Program-made: the position numbers and the translations under genes
Notes under the pieces: generated by a model
Database searches by the model: none
The model's input: the letters and a program-made list of their open reading frames with translations, nothing else
What the model was told of the DNA's origin: nothing
In this document: piece after piece, positions 1-8,056 of the stretch
Layout of the letters: every line of letters starts with the position of its first letter
How positions within the stretch are numbered: the stretch's first letter is position 1
Assembly (NCBI RefSeq): GCF_900115955.1
Contig: NZ_FOYL01000015.1
Location: 124,001 to 188,000 of the forward strand
Length of the DNA: 64,000 nucleotides
Source of the DNA: Lentzea waywayandensis
GTDB taxonomy: Bacteria > Actinomycetota > Actinomycetes > Mycobacteriales > Pseudonocardiaceae
Reading direction: 5' to 3'

Positions 1-1877
1 GTGGTGTAGAGCTCCCAGCCGAGTTCGCCCACATAGGACAGTCGCAGCGCGGTCACCGGAACGTTCTTGATGAACGCCCACTGCGCGGTGAAGTACCCCT
101 TCCGCGTGTCCAGAGTGTGCGCGATGTCGTTGATCAGATCGCGTGCGAGCGGGCCCCACAGGCCGATGCAGCACGTTCCGGCCGTGATGTCCTTGACGTA
201 GACGTCATCGGGCGCGTGCCGGGTGAGCCAGTCGAGGTCGAGGTTGCCGTTCGCACCGACCTGGAACGTCGTCGCGTCGAGGCGCGCGATCGTGAGGTCA
301 CTGCGCACGCCGCCCTGCTCGTCCAGCAGCAGCGTGTAGACGACCGCGCCGGGTTTGCGGTTGAGGTTGTTGGTCGTCATGTGCTGGAGGAACTCCAGCG
401 CTCCCGGCCCGCTGACCTCCAGCCGTTTCAACGGGGTCATGTCGAACAGCGCGACCCGTTTGCGCGTCACCAGCGCCTCGGCCCCGCAGATCGGCGACCA
501 GAACCGGCTCGCCCACTCGCCCCGCGCGGGCACCTCGGCGACCTCGGGCAGGCCGGCGTTGGCCTCGTACCAGTGCGGGCGCTCCCAGCCGGACGCCTCC
601 AGGAAGAACGCGCCGAGCTCCTGCTGCCTGCCGTAGAACGGACTCGTCCGGATCGGCCGCGGGCTCTCCATGGGCTGCAACGGGTGCAGCAGGTCGTAGA
701 CCTCGACGAAGTTCTGGCAGCTGCGTTCCAGCACGTAGTCCGGCGCCAGCTGCACCTGCTCGAACCGGTTGAGGTCGCTCGAGTGCAGGTCCAGCTCCGG
801 CTGCCCCTCGACGATCCACTCGGCCATCGACCGCGCCACCCCGGCGGAGTGCGTGATCCACACCGCCTCCGCGACCCAGAACCCCTTGAGGCCAGGATGC
901 TCGCCCAGCAACGGCATCCCGTCGCTGGTGAACGAGAACAGCCCGTTGAAGCCGCTCTCGACCCCCGCCTCGGCCAGCGCGGGAATCAGCTCGACGGCCG
1001 ACTCCCACGAGGCCTTGAAGTCCTCCTCGGTGAACGGCAGCTCCGAGCCGGTGATGTCCTGGGCGGCGATGGGCATGGGCCGATGCCCGTACGCGCCGAT
1101 GCCCAGCGCCTGGCCGTGCGAGCGGAAGTACAGGTCGGCTTCCTGGTGCCGCAGGATCGGCTGCCGCGCAAGCGCTTCCGCGTCGGCGTTCACGTTGCCG
1201 GTGAACACGTACTGGTGCGCCATCGGCACGAGCGGGACGGTCAGCCCGACCATCTCCCCCAGCACCGGCCCCCACATCCCGGCGCACGACACCACGATGT
1301 CCGCGGCGAACACGTCCGTCTCGGTCCGCACGCCGGTGACCCTGTCGCCCGCGGTCTCGACGACGACGACCTTCTGCCCGAACTCGAACCGCGCCCCGCG
1401 CTCGATCGCCCGCCGCGCCTGGATCTCGGCGGCCTGAACGGGCCTCGCGAGACCGTCGCTCGGGATCAGGAACCCGCCGAGCAGCTGGTCCCGGTCCAGC
1501 AACGGGTGCAGGCGCGCGACCTCGTCCGCGTCGATCAGCCGGCTCTGCACGCCCCACGACGTGGCCCAGCCGTGCCTGCGCGAGAGGTCGGTGAGCCGTT
1601 CGGGGCTGGTGGCGATCTCCAGGCCGCCGATCTGGTCGAAGCAGCCCAGAGCGGTGTACTTCTCGACCGTGTAGCGGGCGAAGGCGGTCATGCTGCGGCA
1701 GGAGTTCGTCTGAAAGACCAGGCCAGGGGCGTGGCTGCTGGACCCGCCGACCGCGAGGCCGCCGGCCTGGTCGAGGACCGTGACGTTGGTGAAACCCCGA
1801 TCGGTGAGCTCGTCGGCCAGCGCGCACCCGACGATCCCCGCCCCCACGAGCACCACGCGAGGCACTTCACCAGGCAT
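1..1877 (-). CDS. Dimethylglycine oxidase/sarcosine dehydrogenase-like FAD + GcvT protein (3' part outside window)
   Basis: The first about 625 residues are visible; the C-terminus lies beyond the left edge. The N-terminus has an FAD dinucleotide fold (VGAGIVGCALADEL near residue 12) and a covalent-flavin-type segment with a GGSSSHAPGL motif, followed by a DAO domain. The second half (from about residue 450, RVALFDMTPLKRLEVSGPGA) is an aminomethyltransferase/GcvT-like folate-binding domain. This order is typical of dimethylglycine oxidase and sarcosine dehydrogenase, which oxidatively demethylate betaine-derived amines and hand the one-carbon unit to tetrahydrofolate. ATG at 1877 is the first start before the glycine-rich loop. 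The choline and betaine-aldehyde dehydrogenases a few kilobases away support a role lower in the same pathway. The exact substrate cannot be told from sequence. Confidence 0.85.
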   Translation of the reverse strand, partial: MPGEVPRVVLVGAGIVGCALADELTDRGFTNVTVLDQAGGLAVGGSSSHAPGLVFQTNSCRSMTAFARYTVEKYTALGCFDQIGGLEIATSPERLTDLSRRHGWATSWGVQSRLIDADEVARLHPLLDRDQLLGGFLIPSDGLARPVQAAEIQARRAIERGARFEFGQKVVVVETAGDRVTGVRTETDVFAADIVVSCAGMWGPVLGEMVGLTVPLVPMAHQYVFTGNVNADAEALARQPILRHQEADLYFRSHGQALGIGAYGHRPMPIAAQDITGSELPFTEEDFKASWESAVELIPALAEAGVESGFNGLFSFTSDGMPLLGEHPGLKGFWVAEAVWITHSAGVARSMAEWIVEGQPELDLHSSDLNRFEQVQLAPDYVLERSCQNFVEVYDLLHPLQPMESPRPIRTSPFYGRQQELGAFFLEASGWERPHWYEANAGLPEVAEVPARGEWASRFWSPICGAEALVTRKRVALFDMTPLKRLEVSGPGALEFLQHMTTNNLNRKPGAVVYTLLLDEQGGVRSDLTIARLDATTFQVGANGNLDLDWLTRHAPDDVYVKDITAGTCCIGLWGPLARDLINDIAHTLDTRKGYFTAQWAFIKNVPVTALRLSYVGELGWELYT

Positions 1878-2107
1878 CAGGACACCCCTTCGCCGCAGTT
1901 GCGAGTGACAAAACTCGTTCCGCTATCTGCAACAAGTTGCGGCCAGGGGGTCCGGCTGTCAATACCGCCGTTCGCGCGGTCAAGGAAATCGTGTGCGCGT
2001 GAACGGACATCGACCGCACAATCGGGCATGGAGTCCACCACCCTGCACACGATGGCGGGCAGGTACCTGATGAGCCGCAACGAGAAGCTGGACTCCCCTG
2101 GCGCCAC

Positions 2108-2768
2108 GTGGCAGACGCGATGCTGAGCGAGGTCGAACGACTCGATCCTGACGCCCTGCCACCCCTCGCCCGGCTCGCCACCGCGGCCACGACCGCGCGG
2201 TCGATGTTCACGACGGACCTCGGCCCGCTCGAGGCCGATGCGGAACGCGAGCTGTTCCGCAGGGCGGTCAAGAGCTGGATGACCGCGAGGGACCTCGTGG
2301 TCGAGCCACTGCCCTACCGGCGTGTGTTCAGTGACGAGGAGGCACAGGCGTGGCGCCGCCGAATCGAACAGCGGTGGGGCTTTCAGCGGAACACGACCGT
2401 GTGGCACCCGATCATCGGCCCCGTGCCCGAGGGCCTGATCGCGGTCCGCGACGACGCGATGTGGGACGGTCCCGGCGTCAGACTGGTCCGCGAGGCGCTG
2501 CGGAGCACGGGGCTGCGCCGGGTCGTCGAGATCCGGGAGCACGGCGACCCCGGCTGCCTGCTGGACCTCGACACGTTCGAACCGACCTGCACCGGCGCGG
2601 AAGGCATCTGGACCGACGACATGCTCGACTGGATCGCGTACGCCTCGCACGAGTCGTCGGTGGCGTTCGGCGGCGTTCGGCGGCACGCTCGCCGAACGCC
2701 TCCGCACCTCCTGGCCGGACGTCGCCGGCTGGAACTGGGTCCCCTGGTGGGATCAGCCCGCGAAGTAG
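2108..2768 (+). pseudogene. Hypothetical protein broken by a 10-bp tandem duplication
   Basis: Reading from GTG 2108 (or ATG 2120) gives a well-formed soluble protein of unknown family up to residue about 188 (ending SSVAFGG). There the 10-mer GGCGTTCGGC is present twice in tandem (2662-2671 and 2672-2681) and shifts the frame. Removing one copy restores a natural C-terminus (GTLAERLRTSWPDVAGWNW, then VPWWDQPAK) and a TAG stop at 2766-2768, which overlaps the end of the convergent IclR gene by 16 bases. With the duplication the frame runs on antisense through the IclR gene and loses sensible composition. Either the gene is freshly inactivated or the duplication is an assembly error. I do not recognise the family. 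Confidence 0.75.
2662..2684. repeat. 10-bp tandem duplication causing a frameshift
   Basis: GGCGTTCGGC occurs twice head-to-tail (2662-2671, 2672-2681), followed by GGC. Ten bases is not a multiple of three, so one extra copy moves the reading frame of the host gene. Confidence 0.9.
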
Positions 2769-3523
2769 CCCAACTGGGCCGAGAGATCGGCCGCCGCCGA
2801 CGACATCGTGGACACGATCTGGTCCACCCGTTCCCGCGACAACCGGTACGACGGACCGGAAGCACTCATCGCCGCGACGACCTCGCCACGGTGCCCACGC
2901 ACCGGGACTGCCACCGCGTGCAACCCCAGTTCCAGCTCCTCGAAGCACGCCGCGTACCCCTGCGACGCGACCTCCTCCAGTTCCGAGAGCAGCCGTGAGG
3001 CTTCCACGACCGTGTTCTCGGTGTAGGCGTCGAGCGGCAACGAGGCCAGGCGGCGCCGTTCGTCCGGCGGCAGGTACGCGAGCAGGATCTTGCCGGACGA
3101 GGTGGCGTGCAGGGGTGTGCGCTGGCCGATCCAGTTCACGGCCGAGACGGCCGCGGAGCCGCGGGCCTGGGTGATGTTGATGGCGACGCCGGCGTCGTGC
3201 ACGGCGATGTTGACGGTCTCGCCGAACGAGTCGGCGAGGGTCTGGCAGACGGGCTGGCCGAGCTTGGTCAGGTCCATCCGTCCGGTGGCGGCACCGGCCA
3301 GGCGGACGACCCCGAAACCGATGGCGTATTTGCCTCTTTCACCGAGCTGCTCCACAAGGCCACGCGACTCCAGCACGGAGACGAGTCTGGACACCGTGGA
3401 CTTGTGCACACCGAGCTCACCAGCGATTTCGGTGATGCCGGCCTCACCTTGGGCCAGCAGTTCGAGCACGCTGATGGCTCTGTCCACGGACTGCACCTGA
3501 GCTGCCGAGTCGGAGTTGCTCAT
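2753..3523 (-). CDS. IclR-family transcriptional regulator of the choline/betaine genes
   Basis: A 256-residue protein. It has an N-terminal winged helix (SVLELLAQGEAGITEIAGEL, then GVHKSTVSRLVSVLESRGLV) and a C-terminal IclR effector domain (TPLHATSSGKILLAYLP and AVAVPVRGHRGEVVAAMSASGPS). The family binds small metabolites and represses or activates adjacent catabolic genes. It is divergent from the Rieske ferredoxin gene and shares a 119-base intergenic region containing a 36-bp dyad. I chose ATG 3523 (MSNSDSA); an in-frame ATG at 3547 would place the N-terminus inside the divergent promoter region and is less likely. Its 3' end overlaps the broken hypothetical gene by 16 bases. Confidence 0.9.
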   Translation of the reverse strand: MSNSDSAAQVQSVDRAISVLELLAQGEAGITEIAGELGVHKSTVSRLVSVLESRGLVEQLGERGKYAIGFGVVRLAGAATGRMDLTKLGQPVCQTLADSFGETVNIAVHDAGVAINITQARGSAAVSAVNWIGQRTPLHATSSGKILLAYLPPDERRRLASLPLDAYTENTVVEASRLLSELEEVASQGYAACFEELELGLHAVAVPVRGHRGEVVAAMSASGPSYRLSRERVDQIVSTMSSAAADLSAQLGYFAG

Positions 3524-3595
3524 CGCGCAACAGTAACCGGCAGGCAAAACAACCGGCTGGACTCTTGACTGCGGGTCTCACGAGGCTCACATTGT

Positions 3596-3631
3596 GTTGC
3601 GTCATTCGGAACATGTGCCGCGTCACGCAAC
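3596..3631. promoter_or_regulatory. 36-bp imperfect dyad, likely IclR operator
   Basis: The left half GTTGCGTCATTCGGAACA (3596-3613) abuts the right half TGTGCCGCGTCACGCAAC (3614-3631). The reverse complement of the right half matches the left at 14 of 18 positions, with GTTGCGT and CGG fully conserved. It lies between the divergent IclR and Rieske genes and ends at the base before the Rieske ribosome-binding site. Confidence 0.7.
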
Positions 3632-3642
3632 GGAGGCCGACG

Positions 3643-3963
3643 ATGATCCGCGCCTGCGCTCTCATGGACCTGCCCCCAGGGGAGGCGGTTCGCATCGTCG
3701 GCCCTCATGCGCCGATCGCGGTCTTCAACGCCGACGGCGTCGTCTACGCCATCGACGACACCTGCACCCACCAGGACGCCTCGCTGAGCGAGGGGTGGCT
3801 GGACGGGTGCTTCGTGGAGTGCCCTCTGCACGCCGCGAGCTTCGACCTTCGCACCGGCGAGGCGACTTGTCTGCCCGCCAAAAGACCGGTGAAGACCTAT
3901 TCCGTCTACGTGAAAGATGGAGAGGTCTATGTCGATGTCGAAGTGAACAAGGACGTGGCGTGA
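3643..3963 (+). CDS. Rieske [2Fe-2S] ferredoxin
   Basis: A 106-residue single-domain Rieske protein. The cluster ligands are clear: C41-T-H43 and C60-P-L-H63. It would carry electrons between a flavin reductase and an oxygenase in the cytoplasm. ATG 3643 is preceded by GGAGG (3632-3636). The next gene, its probable reductase, starts inside its stop codon (GTGA). The short length matches ferredoxin components of three-component dioxygenases. No oxygenase subunit is visible in the window, so the terminal acceptor is unknown; a glycine-betaine or related demethylating monooxygenase would fit the neighbourhood (inference). Confidence 0.92.
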   Translation: MIRACALMDLPPGEAVRIVGPHAPIAVFNADGVVYAIDDTCTHQDASLSEGWLDGCFVECPLHAASFDLRTGEATCLPAKRPVKTYSVYVKDGEVYVDVEVNKDVA

Positions 3964-5063
3964 AGACGATCGCGATCATCGGCGCCTCACTCGCCGGTTT
4001 GAGGTCGGCGCAGGCACTGCGCCAGCAGGGGTTCGACGGGCGGCTCGTCGTCATCGGCGACGAGATCCATCTGCCCTATGACCGGCCTCCTCTCTCGAAG
4101 GACTTCCTCCTCGGCAAGGTCGAGGCGGTGCCGCTCGCGGACCAGGAGGACCTCGACGCGCTCAACGCGGAGTGGCGCCTCGGCGTGCGGGCGACGGGGC
4201 TGCTCTCCACCCGGGAGATCGCGCTCAGCGACGACACCACCGTCGAGGCCGACGGCATCGTCATCGCGACGGGCGGGCTGCCGCGCACGATCCCCGGCAC
4301 GCACGTCCTGCGCACGCTGGACGACGCGATCAAGCTCCGCGAGGCGTTCGGCAGCGCGCAGCACATCGGGGTCATCGGCGCCGGGTTCATCGGGGCTGAG
4401 ATCGCCTCCAGCGCGCGTGCGCTCGGCAAGGACGTCACCGTCGTCGAGGCACTCCCCACGCCGCTCACGCGCGTCCTGGGCGCCGAGATGGGCACCGCGT
4501 GCGGACACCTGCACGGTGACCACGGATCAACATTGATCACGGGAGTCAATGTTGACTCGGTCAACGTTGACGGCGGAATCAACCTCGCGGACGGGCGCGT
4601 CGTCAACGCCGACGTCGTCGTCGCGGGCATCGGCACGCGGCCGGCGACGGACTGGCTCGCCGGCGGACCGGTCAATCTCGGCAACGGCGTCGTGTGCGAC
4701 GCGGGCGGCGTGACGAACGTGAAGAACATCGTCGCGGTCGGCGACGTCGCGAACTGCGCCGGGCATCGCGCCGAGCACTGGACGTCGGCGACCGAGCAGG
4801 CGCAGATCGCCACCCGGAACCTGCTCGCGGGCGAGACCGTCGCGACGCACACCAACGGCGGTTACGTCTGGTCCGACCAGTACGGCGTGCGGATCCAGTT
4901 CATCGGACGGGCGACGGACGACGTTCGAGTAGAAGATGGATCCATCGAGGACAGGAAGTTCGTCGCGACCTATCGAGACGGTGAGCGCCCGGACGACATC
5001 GTTGGCATCGTGGCCATGAGCAACGCACGACTTTTCACCCGACTCCGCAGGAATCTCAAGTAG
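3960..5063 (+). CDS. FAD/NAD(P)-dependent ferredoxin reductase
   Basis: A 367-residue pyridine-nucleotide-disulfide-type oxidoreductase. The FAD-binding GASLAG loop is at residues 8-13, the PYDRPPLSK motif typical of ferredoxin/rubredoxin reductases of oxygenases follows, and a second nucleotide loop VIGAGFIGAE lies near residue 140. The C-terminal GDVAN motif contacts FAD. It overlaps the Rieske gene by four bases (GTGA), so the two are translationally coupled and form one electron-transfer chain. The stretch coding VNVDSVNVD carries three near-identical DNA palindromes (see findings). Confidence 0.92.
   Translation: MKTIAIIGASLAGLRSAQALRQQGFDGRLVVIGDEIHLPYDRPPLSKDFLLGKVEAVPLADQEDLDALNAEWRLGVRATGLLSTREIALSDDTTVEADGIVIATGGLPRTIPGTHVLRTLDDAIKLREAFGSAQHIGVIGAGFIGAEIASSARALGKDVTVVEALPTPLTRVLGAEMGTACGHLHGDHGSTLITGVNVDSVNVDGGINLADGRVVNADVVVAGIGTRPATDWLAGGPVNLGNGVVCDAGGVTNVKNIVAVGDVANCAGHRAEHWTSATEQAQIATRNLLAGETVATHTNGGYVWSDQYGVRIQFIGRATDDVRVEDGSIEDRKFVATYRDGERPDDIVGIVAMSNARLFTRLRRNLK
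4525..4571. repeat. Three TCAA-n2-TTGA palindromes inside the reductase gene
   Basis: GATCAACATTGATC (4525-4538), AGTCAATGTTGACT (4544-4557) and GTCAACGTTGAC (4560-4571) share a TCAAYRTTGA core within 47 bases. The third is a perfect 12-bp palindrome; the other two have only a central mismatch. They are AT-richer than the surrounding gene. Confidence 0.6.
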
Positions 5064-5147
5064 GAGACGGTCGTCACGGTTTACGCCCACCGGCGACCGG
5101 CTATACCCCGGTGTCCTTCGTGGACACACGAATCAGGGAGGCAGTCC

Positions 5148-6590
5148 GTGTCGCCGGTGCGGCAGATCATCAACCCCTTCGACCAGAGCGTCATCACCGA
5201 GGTCGAGGAACAGACCCGCGACCAGGCGATCGCAGCGATCGCCAAGGCACGCCACGCCTTCGACGACGGCGACTGGCAGCACTCCAGCCCCGAGCACCGC
5301 GCCGCCGTGCTGAACCGCGTCGCGGACCTCCTGGAACGCGACAAGGAGGACATCGCCCGCACCGAGACGCTCGACACCGGCAAGACGCTGGTCGAGAGCC
5401 GCATCGACGTGGACGACGTCGCCGCCGTGTTCCGCTACTACGGCAACCTCGCCGGACTGCTGCACCCGAAGATCGTCCAGGGTGCCCCGGCGGACGTCAT
5501 CAGCCGCATCGACTACGAACCCGTCGGCGTGTGCGGCCTGATCGCGCCGTGGAACTACCCGCTGCTCCAGGTCTCCTGGAAGATCGCGCCCGCCCTGCTG
5601 GCGGGCAACACCCTGGTGGCCAAGCCCAGCGAGATCACTCCTCTCACGACGATCAAGTTGTTCGAGCTGCTGGCCGAGGCCGGACTGCCGGACGGGGTCG
5701 CGAACCTCGTGCTCGGCACCGGTCCCGAGGTCGGCGCGCCGCTGTCCGAGCACCCCGACGTCGACCTGGTCTCGTTCACCGGCAGCCTCGCGACCGGCCA
5801 GCGGATCATGGCGTCGGCCGCGAAGACCGTGAAGAAGGTCGCCCTCGAACTCGGCGGCAAGAACCCGAACATCGTCTTCGCGGACGCCGACATCGACGTC
5901 GCCGTCGACTACGCGCTCACGGCGGCGTTCTTCCACGCCGGCCAGGTCTGCTCGTCCGGCACGAGGCTCATCGTGCACAGCAGCGTCTACGACGACTTCG
6001 TCGACGAGGTGGCTCGCCGGGCGGACCTCATCAAGCTGGGCAACGGTTTCGACGAGGACACCGAGTCCGGACCGCTCGTGTCGGCCGAGCACCGCGCCAA
6101 GGTCGAGAGCTACGTCGAGGTCGCCAGGCAGGAGGGCGCGACCCTCAAGGCGGGTGGCAGGAGGCCGGAGGAAGCCGAGCTGCAGAACGGTTTCTTCTTC
6201 CGTCCCACCGTCTACGCGGACTGCACCAGGGACATGAAGCTCGTCCAGGACGAGACGTTCGGCCCGATCATCACCGCGGAACGCTTCGAGACCGAGGAGG
6301 ACGCGATCCGGCTCGGCAACGACACCGAGTACGGCCTCGCGGGCGGTGTCTGGAGCCAGGACCTCGACAAGGCGCAGCGCGTCGCGAAGAAGCTCCGGCA
6401 CGGCACGGTCTGGATCAACGAGTTCGGCCCGTACCTGCCGCAGGCCGAGTGGGGCGGCTTCAAGCGCTCCGGCGTCGGCCGCGAGCTCGGCACCGCGGGG
6501 CTGCACGAGTACACCGAGCCCAAGCACGTGTATCAGAACCTCAAGCCTGAAGCCCAGAACTGGTTCGCGCGAAAGGACTCTGCCCAGTGA
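5148..6590 (+). CDS. betB: Betaine-aldehyde dehydrogenase
   Basis: A 480-residue aldehyde dehydrogenase that would oxidise betaine aldehyde to glycine betaine with NAD(P)+. The general-base glutamate is in ELGGKNP (E234) and the catalytic cysteine is in GQVCSSG (C268). It has the NAD-binding PWNYPLLQ segment and ends at the usual family length. GTG 5148 is preceded by AGGGAGG. Its stop overlaps the GTG start of the choline dehydrogenase by four bases, which is the classic bet pairing and supports the substrate assignment. An 84-base gap separates it from the reductase gene; it contains a short hairpin (GTGTCC 5111-5116, GGACAC 5122-5127). Confidence 0.9.
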   Translation: MSPVRQIINPFDQSVITEVEEQTRDQAIAAIAKARHAFDDGDWQHSSPEHRAAVLNRVADLLERDKEDIARTETLDTGKTLVESRIDVDDVAAVFRYYGNLAGLLHPKIVQGAPADVISRIDYEPVGVCGLIAPWNYPLLQVSWKIAPALLAGNTLVAKPSEITPLTTIKLFELLAEAGLPDGVANLVLGTGPEVGAPLSEHPDVDLVSFTGSLATGQRIMASAAKTVKKVALELGGKNPNIVFADADIDVAVDYALTAAFFHAGQVCSSGTRLIVHSSVYDDFVDEVARRADLIKLGNGFDEDTESGPLVSAEHRAKVESYVEVARQEGATLKAGGRRPEEAELQNGFFFRPTVYADCTRDMKLVQDETFGPIITAERFETEEDAIRLGNDTEYGLAGGVWSQDLDKAQRVAKKLRHGTVWINEFGPYLPQAEWGGFKRSGVGRELGTAGLHEYTEPKHVYQNLKPEAQNWFARKDSAQ

Positions 6591-8056
6591 CCGCATATGA
6601 CTACGTGATCGTCGGTGGCGGAACAGCGGGCTGCGTGCTCGCGGCCAGGCTCACCGAGGACGAGAACGTCACGGTCGCGGTCATCGAGGGCGGTCCCTCC
6701 GACGTCGGCGACGAGAAGATCCTGAACCTGCGCAACTGGATCAACCTGCTGGAGACCGAGTACGACTACGACTACCCGACGGTCGAGCAACCGCGCGGCA
6801 ACTCGCACATCCGGCACAGCCGCGCGAAGGTGCTCGGCGGGTGTTCCAGTCACAACACGCTGATCTGCTTCAACCCGCTGCCGCAGGACCTCGACGACTG
6901 GGGTCACGGCTGGACGTGGGACGCGGTCGGGCCGTACTACGACAAGGTCCAGCTCAACATCATCCCGGTGGTGGAGAAGGACCGGAACCCGATCGCCAAG
7001 GACTTCGTGGCGGCCGCCCAGAAGGCCGTGAACGTCCCGGAGATCGACGACTTCAACGCCGCGCCGTTCGAGGACGGCGTCGGCTTCTTCTCCATCGCCT
7101 ACCACCCGGAGAAGAACAACCAGCGTTCGTCGGCGTCGACCGCCTACGTGCACCCGATCCTGGACCGCAGGAACCTGACCCTGCTGCTCAACACCTGGGC
7201 CGGCCGGATCGAGTTCGACGGCAACCGGGCGATCGGTGTGCACACCGACAAGGGCTACATCGAGGCGAACAAAGAGGTTCTGCTCTGCGCGGGCGCGATC
7301 GACACGCCCCGGCTGATGATGCTCTCGGGCATCGGCGACGCGGAGCACCTGAGCAGCATCGGCATCGAGCCGAAGCACGACCTGCCCGGTGTCGGCGAGA
7401 ACCTGCTCGACCACCCGGAGTCGGTCATCGTCTGGGAGACCACGAAGCCGTTGCCGGAGAACTCGGTGATGGACTCCGACGCCGGGCTGTTCATCCGGCG
7501 CGACGAGTCCGATCCACGGCCCGACCTGATGTTCCACTTCTACCAGATCCCGTTCACCACCAACACGGAACGCCTCGGCTACCCGGCGGTGGAGCACGGG
7601 GTCTGCATGACGCCGAACATCCCGCGGCCGCACAGCAAGGGCAGGCTGTGGCTGAAGTCCAGTGACCCAATGGAGAAGCCGGCACTCGACTTCGGCTATT
7701 TCATGAACCCCGACGGCTACGACGAGCAGACCCTAGTCGACGGCTTCCGGATCGCCCGCAGGATCGCCGAGCAGGAGCCGCTCAAGTCGTGGCTCAAGCG
7801 GGAGATCGCACCGGGCCCGGACGTCACGAGCGACGAGGCGCTGTCGGAGTACGGCCGGCGCGCAGCCCACACCGTCTACCACCCGGCGGGGACCTGTGCC
7901 ATCGGGTCCGTTGTGGACGGTGACCTGAAGGTCATCGGACTCGAAGGACTCCGGGTCGTCGACGCGTCCGTGTTCCCGACCATGCCCACCGTGAACCCCA
8001 TGGTCACGGTGCTCATGATTGGAGAACGCGCCGCGGACCTGATCAAGGAGGCGTGA
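6587..8056 (+). CDS. betA: Choline dehydrogenase-like GMC oxidoreductase
   Basis: A 489-residue glucose-methanol-choline oxidoreductase. The N-terminal YVIVGGGTAGCVLAARL binds the FAD ADP moiety. GAIDTPRLMMLSGIG is the GMC signature 2, and the C-terminal active-site block TVYHPAGTCAIG with NPMVTVLMIG carries the His/Asn pair. It would oxidise choline to betaine aldehyde. It is coupled to betB by a four-base overlap and abuts the permease gene without a gap. It is slightly shorter than Proteobacterial BetA (about 550 residues), as is common in actinomycete GMC enzymes, so a related alcohol substrate cannot be excluded. Confidence 0.87.
   Translation: MTAYDYVIVGGGTAGCVLAARLTEDENVTVAVIEGGPSDVGDEKILNLRNWINLLETEYDYDYPTVEQPRGNSHIRHSRAKVLGGCSSHNTLICFNPLPQDLDDWGHGWTWDAVGPYYDKVQLNIIPVVEKDRNPIAKDFVAAAQKAVNVPEIDDFNAAPFEDGVGFFSIAYHPEKNNQRSSASTAYVHPILDRRNLTLLLNTWAGRIEFDGNRAIGVHTDKGYIEANKEVLLCAGAIDTPRLMMLSGIGDAEHLSSIGIEPKHDLPGVGENLLDHPESVIVWETTKPLPENSVMDSDAGLFIRRDESDPRPDLMFHFYQIPFTTNTERLGYPAVEHGVCMTPNIPRPHSKGRLWLKSSDPMEKPALDFGYFMNPDGYDEQTLVDGFRIARRIAEQEPLKSWLKREIAPGPDVTSDEALSEYGRRAAHTVYHPAGTCAIGSVVDGDLKVIGLEGLRVVDASVFPTMPTVNPMVTVLMIGERAADLIKEA

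Noticed and set aside
117..2126. A 669-codon open frame on the plus strand
   Set aside because: It is antisense to the dimethylglycine-oxidase-like gene, is rich in Arg/Pro/Val/His with no domain motifs, and arises from high-GC codon bias.
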